Positions 14,395-26,400 of a DNA stretch of 64,000 nt are shown here, in pieces. The stretch spans positions 1,928,680 through 1,992,679 of the forward strand of contig JAYKAV010001000.1 of NCBI GenBank assembly GCA_035582835.1, in the 5' to 3' direction. The stretch's first letter is position 1, and each line of letters opens with the position of its first letter. The position numbers were made by a program, and so were the translations under genes. The notes below the pieces were generated by a model. That model searched no databases. It was not told where the DNA came from and saw only the letters and a program-made list of their open reading frames with translations. The DNA comes from Phoebastria nigripes (Eukaryota > Chordata > Aves > Procellariiformes > Diomedeidae).

Positions 14395-14520
14395 AGTGTG
14401 TGGCTAGAGCAGAGACTGGGGCTAGGGGTCCCAGCTCTCACCGATTTGCTGTGTGACCTCGAGCAGCATATTTAAACTCTGTGGTTCACTGCCTTCTTTG
14501 CTAAANTGAGATGATGTTCC
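14395..14520 (+). mobile_element. MIR-type SINE relic
   Basis: The order of blocks is that of a MIR element in sense orientation. It starts AGAGCAGAGACTGGGGCTAG, then CCCAGCTCTCACCGATTTGC, then the diagnostic core GCTGTGTGACCTCGAGCA. A decayed 'aacctctctgtgcctcagtttcc' equivalent follows (AACTCTGTGGTTCACTGCC), and the copy ends at a TGCTAAANTGAGATGATG stretch corresponding to the 'tgtaaaatgrggataat' part. The copy is degenerate, as expected for a family that stopped moving long ago. Such relics can be exapted as regulatory DNA, but nothing here shows that. Confidence 0.65.
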
Positions 14521-17500
14521 ACAGTTTCTGTACAAAATCCAATTTCATATGAGACAAATCAACTCATATTTTATAATATGAAATATAGCATAGACAGCAC
14601 ATTTTCCACATAATTTTCAGTCTCAGGAAGGCATTGCAAGAGCATTGTGTGGAAGCCTGCAGTTACTCCTACTGCTATAGATCTTTGTCACTTTTGCCTT
14701 TCTTTGGGGGACTGGAAAACTCAGTCTTGCTATAGTTGAAGTACTGATTTCGTTGTCTTCTAATTTTCTTCTCAACAATGCTATTAAACAAGTAAATAAA
14801 TGAGAAGCAAGAGATCTGCTGTTCTAACTTCTGTGCCAGATGAAGACAGAAGGCTCTCTACGTGCAATTTGTAAGCTTCACATATTTCTATGATTGTACC
14901 CAAATTTCATAAAGCAACAGGATTAGAGCATCATTCCTGCAGGATACACCACCATTCCTTATTGAAACTCCATTCAATATATCTGCTGCAGGTTAAGAAC
15001 TGATCGCTGGTCCCAAGACTATTTGAAACACTCTGGCCACTGACCTCAGTTGTTACCACCCTCATTTCCCAATATGCCACAGATTTGTACTTACACTCTC
15101 TCTGGGAGCTGTTGAAGCTGCAGGAGTCTGGACGTGACATTGGCTCTGATCCCAGTGCCCTCACACGTGACCCCAATCAGCTTTGCTACAATTCTCATGA
15201 TACCCACAGGGTTTCCAGATGGAAAGAGAAAAATAAATGTTATCAGCATAATCCAAATGGAAAAGGGTTATTTTTTTCTGTAGACAGTCTCTACTTTGAC
15301 ACTGATACACAGGAGTTATTAATTCATCTTTTTGTATCAGAATAGTTTCATTTATTAGAGCAAGGGAAATAACAGGCTTAGTTTGATTGTCAGATTCTTT
15401 TTTTCTTTTTTAAATGGGAAATAATGCTAAAAGGAATTATCCTTTATTTTTAATGCAACTTGTACTCCTCATTAAAACTCGCACTCTATGATATGGAAGG
15501 AATTGGTCATTAAATCTATACCTAACCTGTGCCTAATAGTGAGTATTAGTTTCAGCTAAGCTAAAATCACAGTTATATTTAGAAGTAACTCCAAGTCACA
15601 AGTCAAGTCATAATGAGCAATATCTTCTCTCTAAAAACAGCTAGATGAGGCTATAGAGGCACCTTTTAATAACATAGGAAAGGACATTTCATACTGGTTT
15701 TAACTATTTCACAACATATCTTTATGTACTTTGAAAATAAAACCCTCTGCAGAAATCAGTCGGACATATTCTGCATTTACATTAGTGCTCATGAGTTCTC
15801 ACTCCGCCTTCAGGGTGTAGATGCCTGGACTTATCCTGTAATCTGCCATGACTAAGAGAAAGTTTTTGAATAAATCTGCAAAAAATAACATCTTTCACTG
15901 GTTTCTCATGAAATATAACAGTAACTTCTAGAGCTCTTAGAGCTTTTGAGGAATTTTGATTTCTGTTTTTTTTCCATCTTTAGAGGCAGAAGAGAACAAA
16001 AGGAAAACATAATTAAATTTATTCCCTATAATCCAATTTTTCTGCTTCTTTTGACAAGGAAATATTTATCATTGTAACTCTAATAAAATATGCTTTTAAA
16101 ATAGGTATTTGAAATACCCTGAAATAATGTCATGTGAGGTGTCTAGATATTGCTCACCTGCAATCACTAGCTCTTCCAATGTCTTCATCTTACGAAAACT
16201 TTGAATGAAGTAATTTATGCAGATTGAAAAATGATTTTTCCCTGTCTCTTTCCCCTCATGGAACACCTAACTTTTGTGGTATCTCATTAAAAGATGAACA
16301 CTACTTTATGTCAAACAGGTTGGGGAAAATAAAGCCAATATAATCTCACATTGTTGTGAGGAATAAGTGAACAGAGTTGAACTTCACACCTTCACTCTGC
16401 AAAAATGNTTCTTTATGTCATGATAGACTGGAAAATTTGGATAGTGGTATGTTGCACTGGTAGCCTCTACCTCTATGTACACCAGCCTGGTCCGTAGCAG
16501 GACAGTTTTCTCATCAGCACAGGTCCCATCCCTGATGTGGTGGGACTCCTTCGAGTAGCTTGATCAGGATGTCTTTTCTCCATACCAATTCAATCTTTGC
16601 CTTGTCTGCTAGGATTACCAAGAATGTCTTGAATTAGTAAAAACTGTGATAAATTGTTAATCTAATTAACTACAATTTTTAATCAGCTAAGCTAACATCA
16701 AACATGTTTTGTAAATATACTAACAGCACCTTCAGAGCAAATTTGTTTCATATGTAGTAATTAAAATAAATATTTAATCTGTCATGCACAAATAGTGGCT
16801 GGCTGAGCATAGTATAACTGTATTAATCATCTCAAAACCATGATGTAAGTAATCAGCTCAAAAAATAAAGCTGCTTTGGCTGCCCTATAAATTATGTAGT
16901 AGCAATCTCACTGATATCTTTCCAGACACACTTTTCCCTCCTTACTGTCTTAGTAAATGTTGTGGACACAATGAGAGAGTGTCTCTTCAGGATACTGANG
17001 AGAGCAGATATGGGTGAGGATTTTCTTTGATTTGCTGCTTTCAAAGTTCCATTAGAGATAGCAGTTATCGGAGCTATTAAAGGAGCAGAGCTTCTTGATG
17101 GTCACTCAGTTTGTTGTGTTCAGTCTTGGTAGGATAAACAAATAAGGTGGGCAGCAATTGAAAAAAAGCAGCTGTATGTCTTCCCTGGCAGAACCCAGGA
17201 TCTTTAGTTGCAAGTATGCATTCACTTGCACTAAGGCAAAGGCTTCTTGTTATATATGTCTATTTGTGTCAGATCTTGAAGTTTTGGCCTGTTGCTTCAT
17301 TAAAAGAATCTCTGCTAAGGAATCTTTCTTGATTATATGAATTTTCAGTTCAGTTTACAGTTGTAACTATGCTATACTGAGTTAAAGCTGTATGCCAGCT
17401 AGAGAGTTTACTGAGTAAATATTTAGTGCTTGAGTCGCACATAGCTGTGCACATGTGTAATTCATACATACAAGTCCTTCTGTTAAATAAGGCTAAGGTT

Positions 17501-20500
17501 TAAAAGTTTTCAGAATCGGGACCTGAAATGAACATTTCTGCCCTGCTCCTATTCTTCCCAGCCCCAACCAGTGATACATGAAATAAACAATGTGCTGAAC
17601 TATAGAAAACTATCATCATCACCTCACTTCTTATTTAATAACAACCAGGTATTTTTACTGCCAGATACATGCCGAGATTTTGATGACATTTATATGATAT
17701 ACAATGGCCAGTAAGATTCATCACAGATCTGTATTCTTTAAAGATACTCATGAGGATAGACTTCTGCACCTGCTTTCGATGTAAAGATGGCTTTCCCAAC
17801 TGCAACTCACCTCACTGCATGTTCCTGCAAACCTCTCACTTTTAACATATCTGCTTAATAAAAATGCTTTTACTGACAGTGAAAAATTGAACCTATCAAT
17901 GTGTTACCAGCCCACATTTCCATTGCTACCATCTAGACTTCAGAGAGCCACTACACTCTGTGAGAGGCAATGATGCTATTATAGCTTGACAAGGGCATAT
18001 TGAGATACTTGGGCATAGATTGCACAAATTCTCTTATAATTGTATCTTTTAGAATGGGCCTTGCAGTAGAGATAATTAGAAAATGCTGGCTAACAGGGCA
18101 TAACAGGGATCAGTCTGAGAGCTCAGAGAGAGAGAATGAGCAGAAATTATGAGTGACCCAAAGATAAATGTGTGTGTTCCCACTAAGAATAAAAGAAGCA
18201 ACAAGTAAATCCACCACCAAAACCAAACAGATTACAGTTCAGGTGGGTTTCTAAAAGACGAAGAAAAGTAAATCAATCTTACCCTCAGATGTGGCAACTT
18301 TTAATAGCTCTGCCAGGGATGTCAGCAGTGCTACCATCTGGCTGCATTATAGTTACATGGTTCATTTCGAACACTGCAAGCTGTGTACTGTCCTAGCAAA
18401 AAACCCAACAATCGCGATGGTAAAAGTCCTAAGTCCTAAAGAATGGACAAATAATTCTCTGCACAGCATCTTGCTTAAGTGGGAGCTGTCTGGTCACTCC
18501 TGCAGAAAGAAACAGTGCTCTTACAAGCATGCTTTTGCACACTTTTACAAGGAAGCACCCCTGGCTACTTCATGCCTGTTCAGTAGAGATGAGCTTGAGT
18601 GTGTTAAGGTTTCACTAAAGATACTTGCATGGAATGCCAAATGGAAACACTGGATATAGTCCCTAGGCATCAGTAGAAGCCACAGTAAGACAAAGGTATC
18701 TTCTTGTCCTACTCCCTCAAAGAGGATATTACTTTATTGCAGTCTAAATCTCAAGCATTCAATTTTGGGAAATATTTTGGAGGAATGATGCTTTTGTTTC
18801 AGTGCAGAATGGGATGCGGAGTAGGGAAATCAGAACAGTGTTAAGTCATGAGGACCCTACCACTGATAGTCATCCTCTGAACTGCCACTGGTTTGAGTAC
18901 CTGCTTGGCATACAGAAGATGTAAATTCAGAATTGAGCAATACAGGGAACTGCAGTTGGATCTCCAAGTCCTTGAACATTTTTTTAAATCGCTAGAGTCT
19001 TGGCTGTTGCAGTGTGAGCCTGACTCTTNTTGTGCCCCAGGAATCAGAATTTCCATCCTTGGTCAGCAGCAGCTTACAGCCCTGGCTTCACTTGCACAGA
19101 CCAGGTGCATGGGGGTTGGTACCCGTCCTCTGCACAGTCCCATCCACGTGCTCCGGGATTCAAAAGCTCCATGGCCTGGAGCACCTGGTCCCAGCACAAA
19201 GTAACCTCTGTAATAGTATAAGGAAAGTTTGTGTCCTACTCTCACTGCATAGCCTAAATCATTATCTAATCCACAGTAAGTTATAATATAGGAGTGATAT
19301 ATTCAGAGCTGGCTTGGCCTTTTGAAATGCAAATTAACAGTCAAGTAATAATTAGGTGCATTTGACCCTGTGTGAGAATAGCCAAATGTTGAGTCTGTTT
19401 TTCCAAAGCTGAAGATCTGCTGTGTACATTACGGTACTGTTTAATAGTGCACACACAATAGTCATATAGCTTAGCCAGGCACCAGTGCTGAGTCAAGTGT
19501 GCGCTGTAAGGCCTCGCTTCCTTTCTCATGGCTCTCTTGCCTTTGAAGTTAAGCTGCAGCAGGCTCAGCTGTGCTCAGCAGGAGGGCCAAAGGTTTGAAT
19601 ATTCAGATTTCATCTCTGTTTATAGAGTGGGCTTTTGAGATGTAGGAATTCTGTTACATTGTCCAGTGTCTGGGGGAAGGGTTGCTGAGGTTGTTAATGG
19701 GTCCCGAGGAGCTTCAGCCGTTACACTAACCACTGTAGGCCCCTTCTGCTCATGCCAGACATTAATGGCCACATGGACCTAGATGCATAATATCAGGTAC
19801 TTTTAACAGACCTTTTTAATTGTGTCTCTGATTTTACTTCTGGTTGTTTCATAGTGGCTGCATGCTGCAGCAGGCAATATTTAGTCTATTCAACTCAATT
19901 AGTGTTGGTTTAAAGTTGATTTTGGTGCCCACTATGGCTTTCTGCAGTAGCTGACTCACACGCACATGAAGTCTCCTTGGTTTCCATAAGGAAAAAAATA
20001 TGAAACTTGATAATATAACATGAAAGCCATGGATTTTCTAAGCCCCATGTGCTTCTTAACCACATGCACTACTCTCATGTAGACATGCGTGTAACAGCCC
20101 AATTAATGAGTGCCCAGGAAGGGAAAGCAGAGGAGTATCTGCCTGCCCTGTCCTTTCATTCCAGCTCCAGACAGGCAGAAAAGAACTATTATATTTCTAC
20201 CAAATGACTTGGGAAGAACACGTGTAAGTCTCACAAAGCGGAAGTCTGGAAACTCTCCTGTAATCCAGAAGGCTGCTGCAAAACTCCACGAGATGTGCAG
20301 GTAAGACTAGGATTGAGGCTGCTGCTTCTGATAGAAGTGTTGTGTAGCTGTATTACAACAAAATATGCTGTGTTAAAGGAATGCATCCCTGTCCTGTTTG
20401 TTTCATAAAGGGCCCCTTTTTCTGATTACAGAAAAATTAGCAGCTTTCAAGCAGTATGTGACAGTTAGTGGGGGGCTATGTGCGCAGCTGGGGAAGAGGC

Positions 20501-22500
20501 AGGCTGGCCAAGCAGTTTGTTGCCTGTGAACAAAGAATGGCACTTGCTAGAGTGTAGCTGGGGTAGACATGCGACTCCTTTCTGCTTCTGGCCCCTATCA
20601 CAAGCCATAGTCCTCTCCACGGTTATTCCTGCCCTTTTCCTTCTCTTGTGGGCTATTGTTTCCCATTCTTTATCAAGCATTGATAAATGAGTGAGTAGGA
20701 ACAGAAATATTGAACTGGACGAGCTGTTTTAGCACTGGATAATTCTAGGGTCCATGCAGCATAATTAAGGGTCAATGTGCTCCTTGTTACTTAAGGTCAC
20801 TCTGTGTATTTGAGGTTGTACCTTAGGCTTCCCCTGCCCAGGAGGAAGTGAAGTATTATAAATGAGTGAACTGACCTATTCTACCTCTTCCTACACCTCT
20901 GGAAACCCACTTTTTTCTGTAAATTGTGGGCACTACCCATTAGGAAATGCCACACAGGGCTGCATACAGTTACAGTGCTATATAGAGCAATTTAATATAT
21001 TTGCATAGGGTGTATGCTAGTCTCTGTGCCTTTTCTTTACCTCTTTTATCCTATACAAAATAACTAAGCAGCCTAATGGAGAAGCCACAAGACAGGTGTC
21101 ATTTACTGAACATTACAGTAATGTAGCTTCAGTGTCTGCCAGAGGGGGCTCATATTGAGCCAAGTGTGAATCAAGCACCTGCTATTAAAAGTAGCACATT
21201 AAAGCGGAATGCCATCAATTTGCTGTTTGGTTGTTTTAATATTCATAAAAATATATTTCTTGAGGCAGCCGGGATAGCAATGAAAGGAAGGACAACTAAC
21301 ATCCGCATCTTCTCCATGTGATTAGAGTATTTGCATCAAATACTTTATTATGAAGGCTGGAGAACAAGAAAAGCACATTCAGCGTCATATGTTATGGCAC
21401 AATCCCTCTCTGGTGGAGCAAACAATGGGACCATTATACAAGCTGACATATTTTTTGTTTCTAATATATTCTGCTTCTTTGTGTCTGTGTGTGCTTAAAT
21501 AGCAGGCACAGATGTACTGTTTCCAAAGGTCTTTGACTTGTCATGAGAATACTGTCTTTACCAGTAAAATAAATTGATTACTAGTGACAATGTTAACTAT
21601 TATACAAAGAACACAGCTCTGGTGGGCTTTGTTAGATTTTAAAGAAAAGGTGATTATTTCTTCCTTATGACAGTTTGAAAGGTTTGCCATGTGGATATGG
21701 AAAGATTTTACTCATGAATATGCAGAGGTATGGCAACAGGCCGGCCGGGTAGCCAGATCTTCAAATTGACCGTTGACTGTGATTGAGTTAGGAGAAGAAG
21801 AAAAACATGAGACAAACACAAAATGTACAAAACCAGCATGGGAGGTGATTGTTAAAATATTCAATTGTGAGAATATTGTGAAATATCAGCTTTGGGGTAT
21901 AATATCAGATTGATGACATAATTACAGGGAAAAGAGTGCCAATTGGGATGATGCACAGTGCATCAGGTTCACGGTAAGGCCACCAAACTCTTTAATAATA
22001 CTTATGCCTAGAGATTATTCCTTTATGCGGTATTCTTTAGCCCTCTGAGCAGTGACATCAGGAAACTGACCTATGACGCAAGGCAATATACCTTTCTTTT
22101 CAAGATGTGTTGCAATTTTTCTGGGAAGCATTATAGTTTGCTGAAAAACCCCCAACAACCCATGCAGGTGTTGCAGCATGTTAAAGGGCAGAGAAATTAA
22201 TGGAAGAACAGAGTAAAAAAAATAAACAGACACAAAATACCTACTTGTTATATTACAATGGCTTTTCAGATATTTTTCCTTTTACAATGTAAAAAAGGGC
22301 ATACTTAGAGTAAAACTTTTACTAGAACCTTTACATTTGTGCAGGTTTCTGCTCTGAAACGTGTTCAAAAAGTTCTCTTTCTGCAGATCGCATGTTAAAA
22401 TAATTTGGGATCTTTTCCAATCTAATTTAAACTGCTACAAATATTTTGTGTAATGAGATTGGAAACTATCCATCTGCTCCCCTTAGAAAATGCTCTGAGT

Positions 22501-22620
22501 TCTCCCTTGACTGCAGTTCAGATCATGCTGCTAAACACCAATTTAGAACACAAATCAGACTCCTTGTTGATTGCAGTTCAATTCATGCTGCTAAATACCA
22601 GTTCTCTGATCAGCAAGATG
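22501..22620 (+). repeat. Diverged 60-bp tandem duplication
   Basis: Positions 22501-22540 and 22561-22600 align without gaps at an offset of exactly 60 bp. Both share TGCAGTTCA and TCATGCTGCTAAA followed by ACCA after one variable base pair. The last ~20 bp of each unit are much more diverged. This is an old local duplication, and no further copies are seen on either side. Confidence 0.7.
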
Positions 22621-25030
22621 CTGCTCTACAGGCTATGACCTGGGCCTCCCAAAGCCATGGATGCATAATTTTTACATAGGTTGCATTACTAAAATTAGAT
22701 CCATCCTATCAAATCATAATTAAGGATACAGTTCTTACTTGATCATACAGCAAACCTTCCCTTTTTTATTCAAATGTTTTTTAGCGATTCATCTAGTATT
22801 AGTGACAACTATGCATTCCTTGGCACATGTAATCTGCCTTTCCTTTAAATCATTAACTGTTGATCAATTATCTATGACATCATTAATGCATTCAATCTTC
22901 CTCCTGGTTAGAAGACTTTTTCCTAGATTAATGCTTTCTCAGGTTACTGAACATTTTTTGATTTTCCTTACTGTTCAAAATGCTAGTAGTTTTCACAATT
23001 GGTCTTCAAGTCAGGGTGAAAGAAAGAGAAAGATTCTTTCCTAAAATCTAGATCCCATGGCAACATCTTGCTGATGAGGCATCTTTTTTCTGTTCTTGAC
23101 TGTTAAATCTCTCCTGGTGTTGCATAGCCATGTCAACCCCATTTCACATCAGCAGTCTTGGATTTGATTCCTGTCATTGCCGCAGCACCATTTTTCCCTG
23201 CCTTGTTTCCTGTACAGCACCTCCAGCCCCAGCATCTTTGTAAACTGCTAGTAGCATTCTGTGTGAGTGCTCTGCAACACCTGCTTGTGGCATACTCACT
23301 TCTGAAAATAAGCTTACCAGTGAAATTTGCCCCTGTTCCACCACAGAAATCTCTAGGAGAGAACGTGGCATGTTCCTATATTCATTCTGTGCTCAATGGT
23401 GGAATATGGTGTATGGTATATGGCAGGAGCTGCTAGCTGTGATTGGCTTCTTGCCAGAAATATGTTGTACATGAACAAATGACCATAGATGAGATATGTT
23501 TCACTTTCACAGCCTCGTCCGCCTTCTGATAAGACAAGAATCAATGAATCACAGCATGTTAGTTCTGCAGAGAGTCTCAGCATTGTTTCAACAAGAGACT
23601 CTTCCTAAAATAGTTTAAAGCCTAATTTTTGAAAGTGTCAAGAATATATGCTCCCAGTGGACAAGAACTGGGAGGCTGTGATTCTTTGCTCCTTTTGAAC
23701 CAAATTCCTACTCTATAAAAGCTTTGTTATACATAGTAGATGTTCCTCAAAATTTCTGTACAGTTCAAATCTAGAAAAGCATCCAAAAATATGACTTTAT
23801 TAGGGTATTTAATTTCTTATCCATGTCACATGTGTAGGAGTGGACATGGAGACACCCCCCCCAAACACTCATCACCTTTAGGAAAAGGTTTGATTATAAA
23901 ATTTCTATAAGTGGGTTGTTTTTTTAAGGCAAATGAGTTATCTAATTCTCAGCCTATCTTGAATCTTCACTCTTCCCAGCCCCCACTTCCATATTGCTTT
24001 TAAAACTTCAAGTGAATTCTATTGCATTTTTATGGGCCATAGAGATATCCTCATATGTTTTAGGAAGATTGGGCTTTTGTACTTCTTCCAGTTCTCTTCA
24101 TCGTCATCCTGTTCTTCTTGTACTTGTGCAGCCTTCCTTAGGTGTCCCTCAGCCTGGTTCTTTTCTGATTTTCAAATTTAAATCAGCTAAACTCCTTCCT
24201 ATGCTCCTACCTTATTCCTAATCTGACTTCATATCTANGTCCACTCTGTCTCTGTTGACTGATGCTCTTAAAATACAGAATATGTCATAAAAAACAGCAT
24301 TTAAAAAGGAACAGGTATCCAGCCAAAGCAAGGAAGTAAAAAAACCTCTGATTTTTTTGCAACCTTTCTGCACTACTCTTCTGATTAATAAACCTGCTTT
24401 ACTCTGTATGTTTTCAAATTGCTGGGAATTTATTATACAGCATGTAAAAAACATCTTCTTACTGAGATCCCGCAGAGACTTGGATGGTACTGACCCTAAA
24501 CTGAATGAAAGATGGAACACAATATTAAAGGAGCATGAGACCAAGTTTGCTTTGTCATAGTAATCTCTAATCAGTCCTTATGTATCATGTGGTCATATTT
24601 GTAATGAAAATATTCTCATGAAATAAGAGAAAGCATAAAATGTTCATTCAAAAGCATCTACCAGCTGCATATACTGTATTAATATAAAGACTGATATACC
24701 TATTCAGGGGTTCACATTTCAAACCAGTAGGCCTAACAGCTTCTGAGATATAAGTAAATGAAAATTCATGATTCTGTATTGTGCCCAAGAGCCAACTTTA
24801 CTGCTATTGCCATATAATTATTTATAGCTGCAAACTATCAAATGGAATTGCTTACCACCACCTTACTATATGTGGTAATTGATGTGAAGTGAGGCATTGT
24901 GTCCCCTGCTGACCCCAGCATACTGAAAGTCAGATGGATTATATCTAACTCAATTATGATTGATATTATCAAAATCCCCGAAGCACAACATAGTATAACA
25001 GGCTTTCTAAGTGTATCTGTTGATTGTTTC

Positions 25031-25059
25031 TCTGTGTGTGCGTGTGTGTGTGCATGTGT
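25031..25059. repeat. TG microsatellite
   Basis: An interrupted (TG)n tract is broken by single C/CA substitutions. It is a simple repeat. Confidence 0.85.
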
Positions 25060-25799
25060 TTTCCAAGGCTGTTGCAATGGAGCTGTCTCTAGGGAAAAGA
25101 AGAGCAGTATTGCTAACAATTTCCACGTGTAAATATATATTTCTGATGGTTTAACTGGCCCTCATTGCCTCATAGGGATTGCCAGAACTTGCACTAGAAA
25201 TGCCCAGTTTCACTGGCTAAGAATTTTGCTACGGTAAGAAAATTTGCCAGTATGTTTGGTGGAGTTGAAAACCAAAATATTCTGTGATCTGCTTAGCTGT
25301 GATTAGAGTAGAACAAGTATTCCTGTGTTCCAGTTCTTGATTTTGCTGCTGCTGTGCCATTCCTTCAGTCCATCAGAGCACAGCAGTGGCTATGCTCTGT
25401 TCAAGCATCTAGCCTTACATCCTGTCTCCTGCAGATGTTTGCAAAAAAAAGTATAAGGCTGGAGCAACCAAATGAAGCTTCCTCATTGCATTCTTACTAT
25501 TTCCAGCAATCTGGAGTTCAGGGACTGCTGTTTACATCTGCATCATTGTGTTTAGTAATCCTTGATGGACATTTCTTGCCTGAATTTTCTCCAGTCACCT
25601 TCTGAACCCACACACAATTTTAACATCCAAATGTAGTATGGAAGTCTGTTTTGATGAAATAGGAACCATGTAAAGAAATATATATTTCCATATACCTGCT
25701 GCTTTGTAATTTCACAAGTTTCTCCCTAATTGATGTAGTACGAGAAATGATGACTATTTATTCCTAATTCATCTTTTCCATGTTAAGGCATGTTTTTAT

Positions 25800-26400
25800 A
25801 GACTCCTCACAAATCCTCCCTCAAGCTTTCCTTTTCTAATCAAAGCAATCCAATCTATTTAATTTTTCAGAAACTATTCCAAAATGTTGCTTGTCCTTAT
25901 TGTTTTTCTCTATGCTATTCTGTAATACCATGTTTGAGATCGAACACTGTGAAGTATTCACCAATCGGGTGCTGTGTATATATAATGTTTTTTCCATTCC
26001 TCGCCTAAGCATTGAGTTAATGTTTACTGTCCACATGGACGCTCTCACTTTGCTAAGTGATAATAAACTATTTAGAGTCGCATGCTGTGTTTCTGGTTTG
26101 GGGTATTGTTTTCTCCTCCCTTCCCCCCACCTATGCAATGTTTTCTTTTGTCAGCATCTTGTCTCCAGCCATTTTATTACCAAGTTGCTCAGAGATTCTT
26201 CTCCAAGTCTTGATCAGTTTAAGTTTTGACTGTCCTAGGTAATGTTCTACCAGCAATTAAATTGTCGCCAGAATATGCACTCCTCCATTTTTCCAAGTCA
26301 ATTATGAATATGTTATAGCACAGGTCCCAGTACAGAGCCCTATAGGAAGGTACATTCCCTTCATCATGAAAAATCAATTATTTAGTCATACTTTAGTGAC
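25800..26400. mobile_element. Ancient CR1/L3-clade LINE fragment
   Basis: The block carries, in the right order, several phrases typical of a very old repeat widespread in birds and turtles. First comes a CTTTTCTAATCAAAGCAATC segment, then TTGCTCAGAGATTCTTCTCC with AAGTCTTGATCAGTTTAAG, then CTCCATTTTTCCAAGTCAAT followed by TATGAATATGTTATAGCAC and GGTCCCAGTACAGAGCCCTA. I recognise this as a degenerate CR1-superfamily (CR1/L3-like) fragment, probably antisense to the element, but the orientation and exact limits are uncertain. It is interrupted by many indels and contains no intact reverse-transcriptase frame. The open frames here (100-112 codons) are chance. Confidence 0.5.

Larger units (their letters stand above)
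14521..25799. other. Intergenic desert, no gene recognised
   Basis: Open frames up to 122 codons (for example plus-strand 18291-18659) have no recognisable homology. The segment includes a diverged 60-bp duplication at 22501-22620, a TG microsatellite at 25031-25059 and repeat-free blocks with an octamer and SOX-like words near 21060-21480. Confidence 0.65.

Noticed and set aside
18291..18659. 122-codon plus-strand open frame
   Set aside because: No domain, signal peptide or splice context. The length is expected occasionally in 64 kb of six-frame translation.
21139..21155. TGCCAGAGGGGGCTC considered as a CTCF site
   Set aside because: The downstream half fits, but the upstream half mismatches at several core positions.
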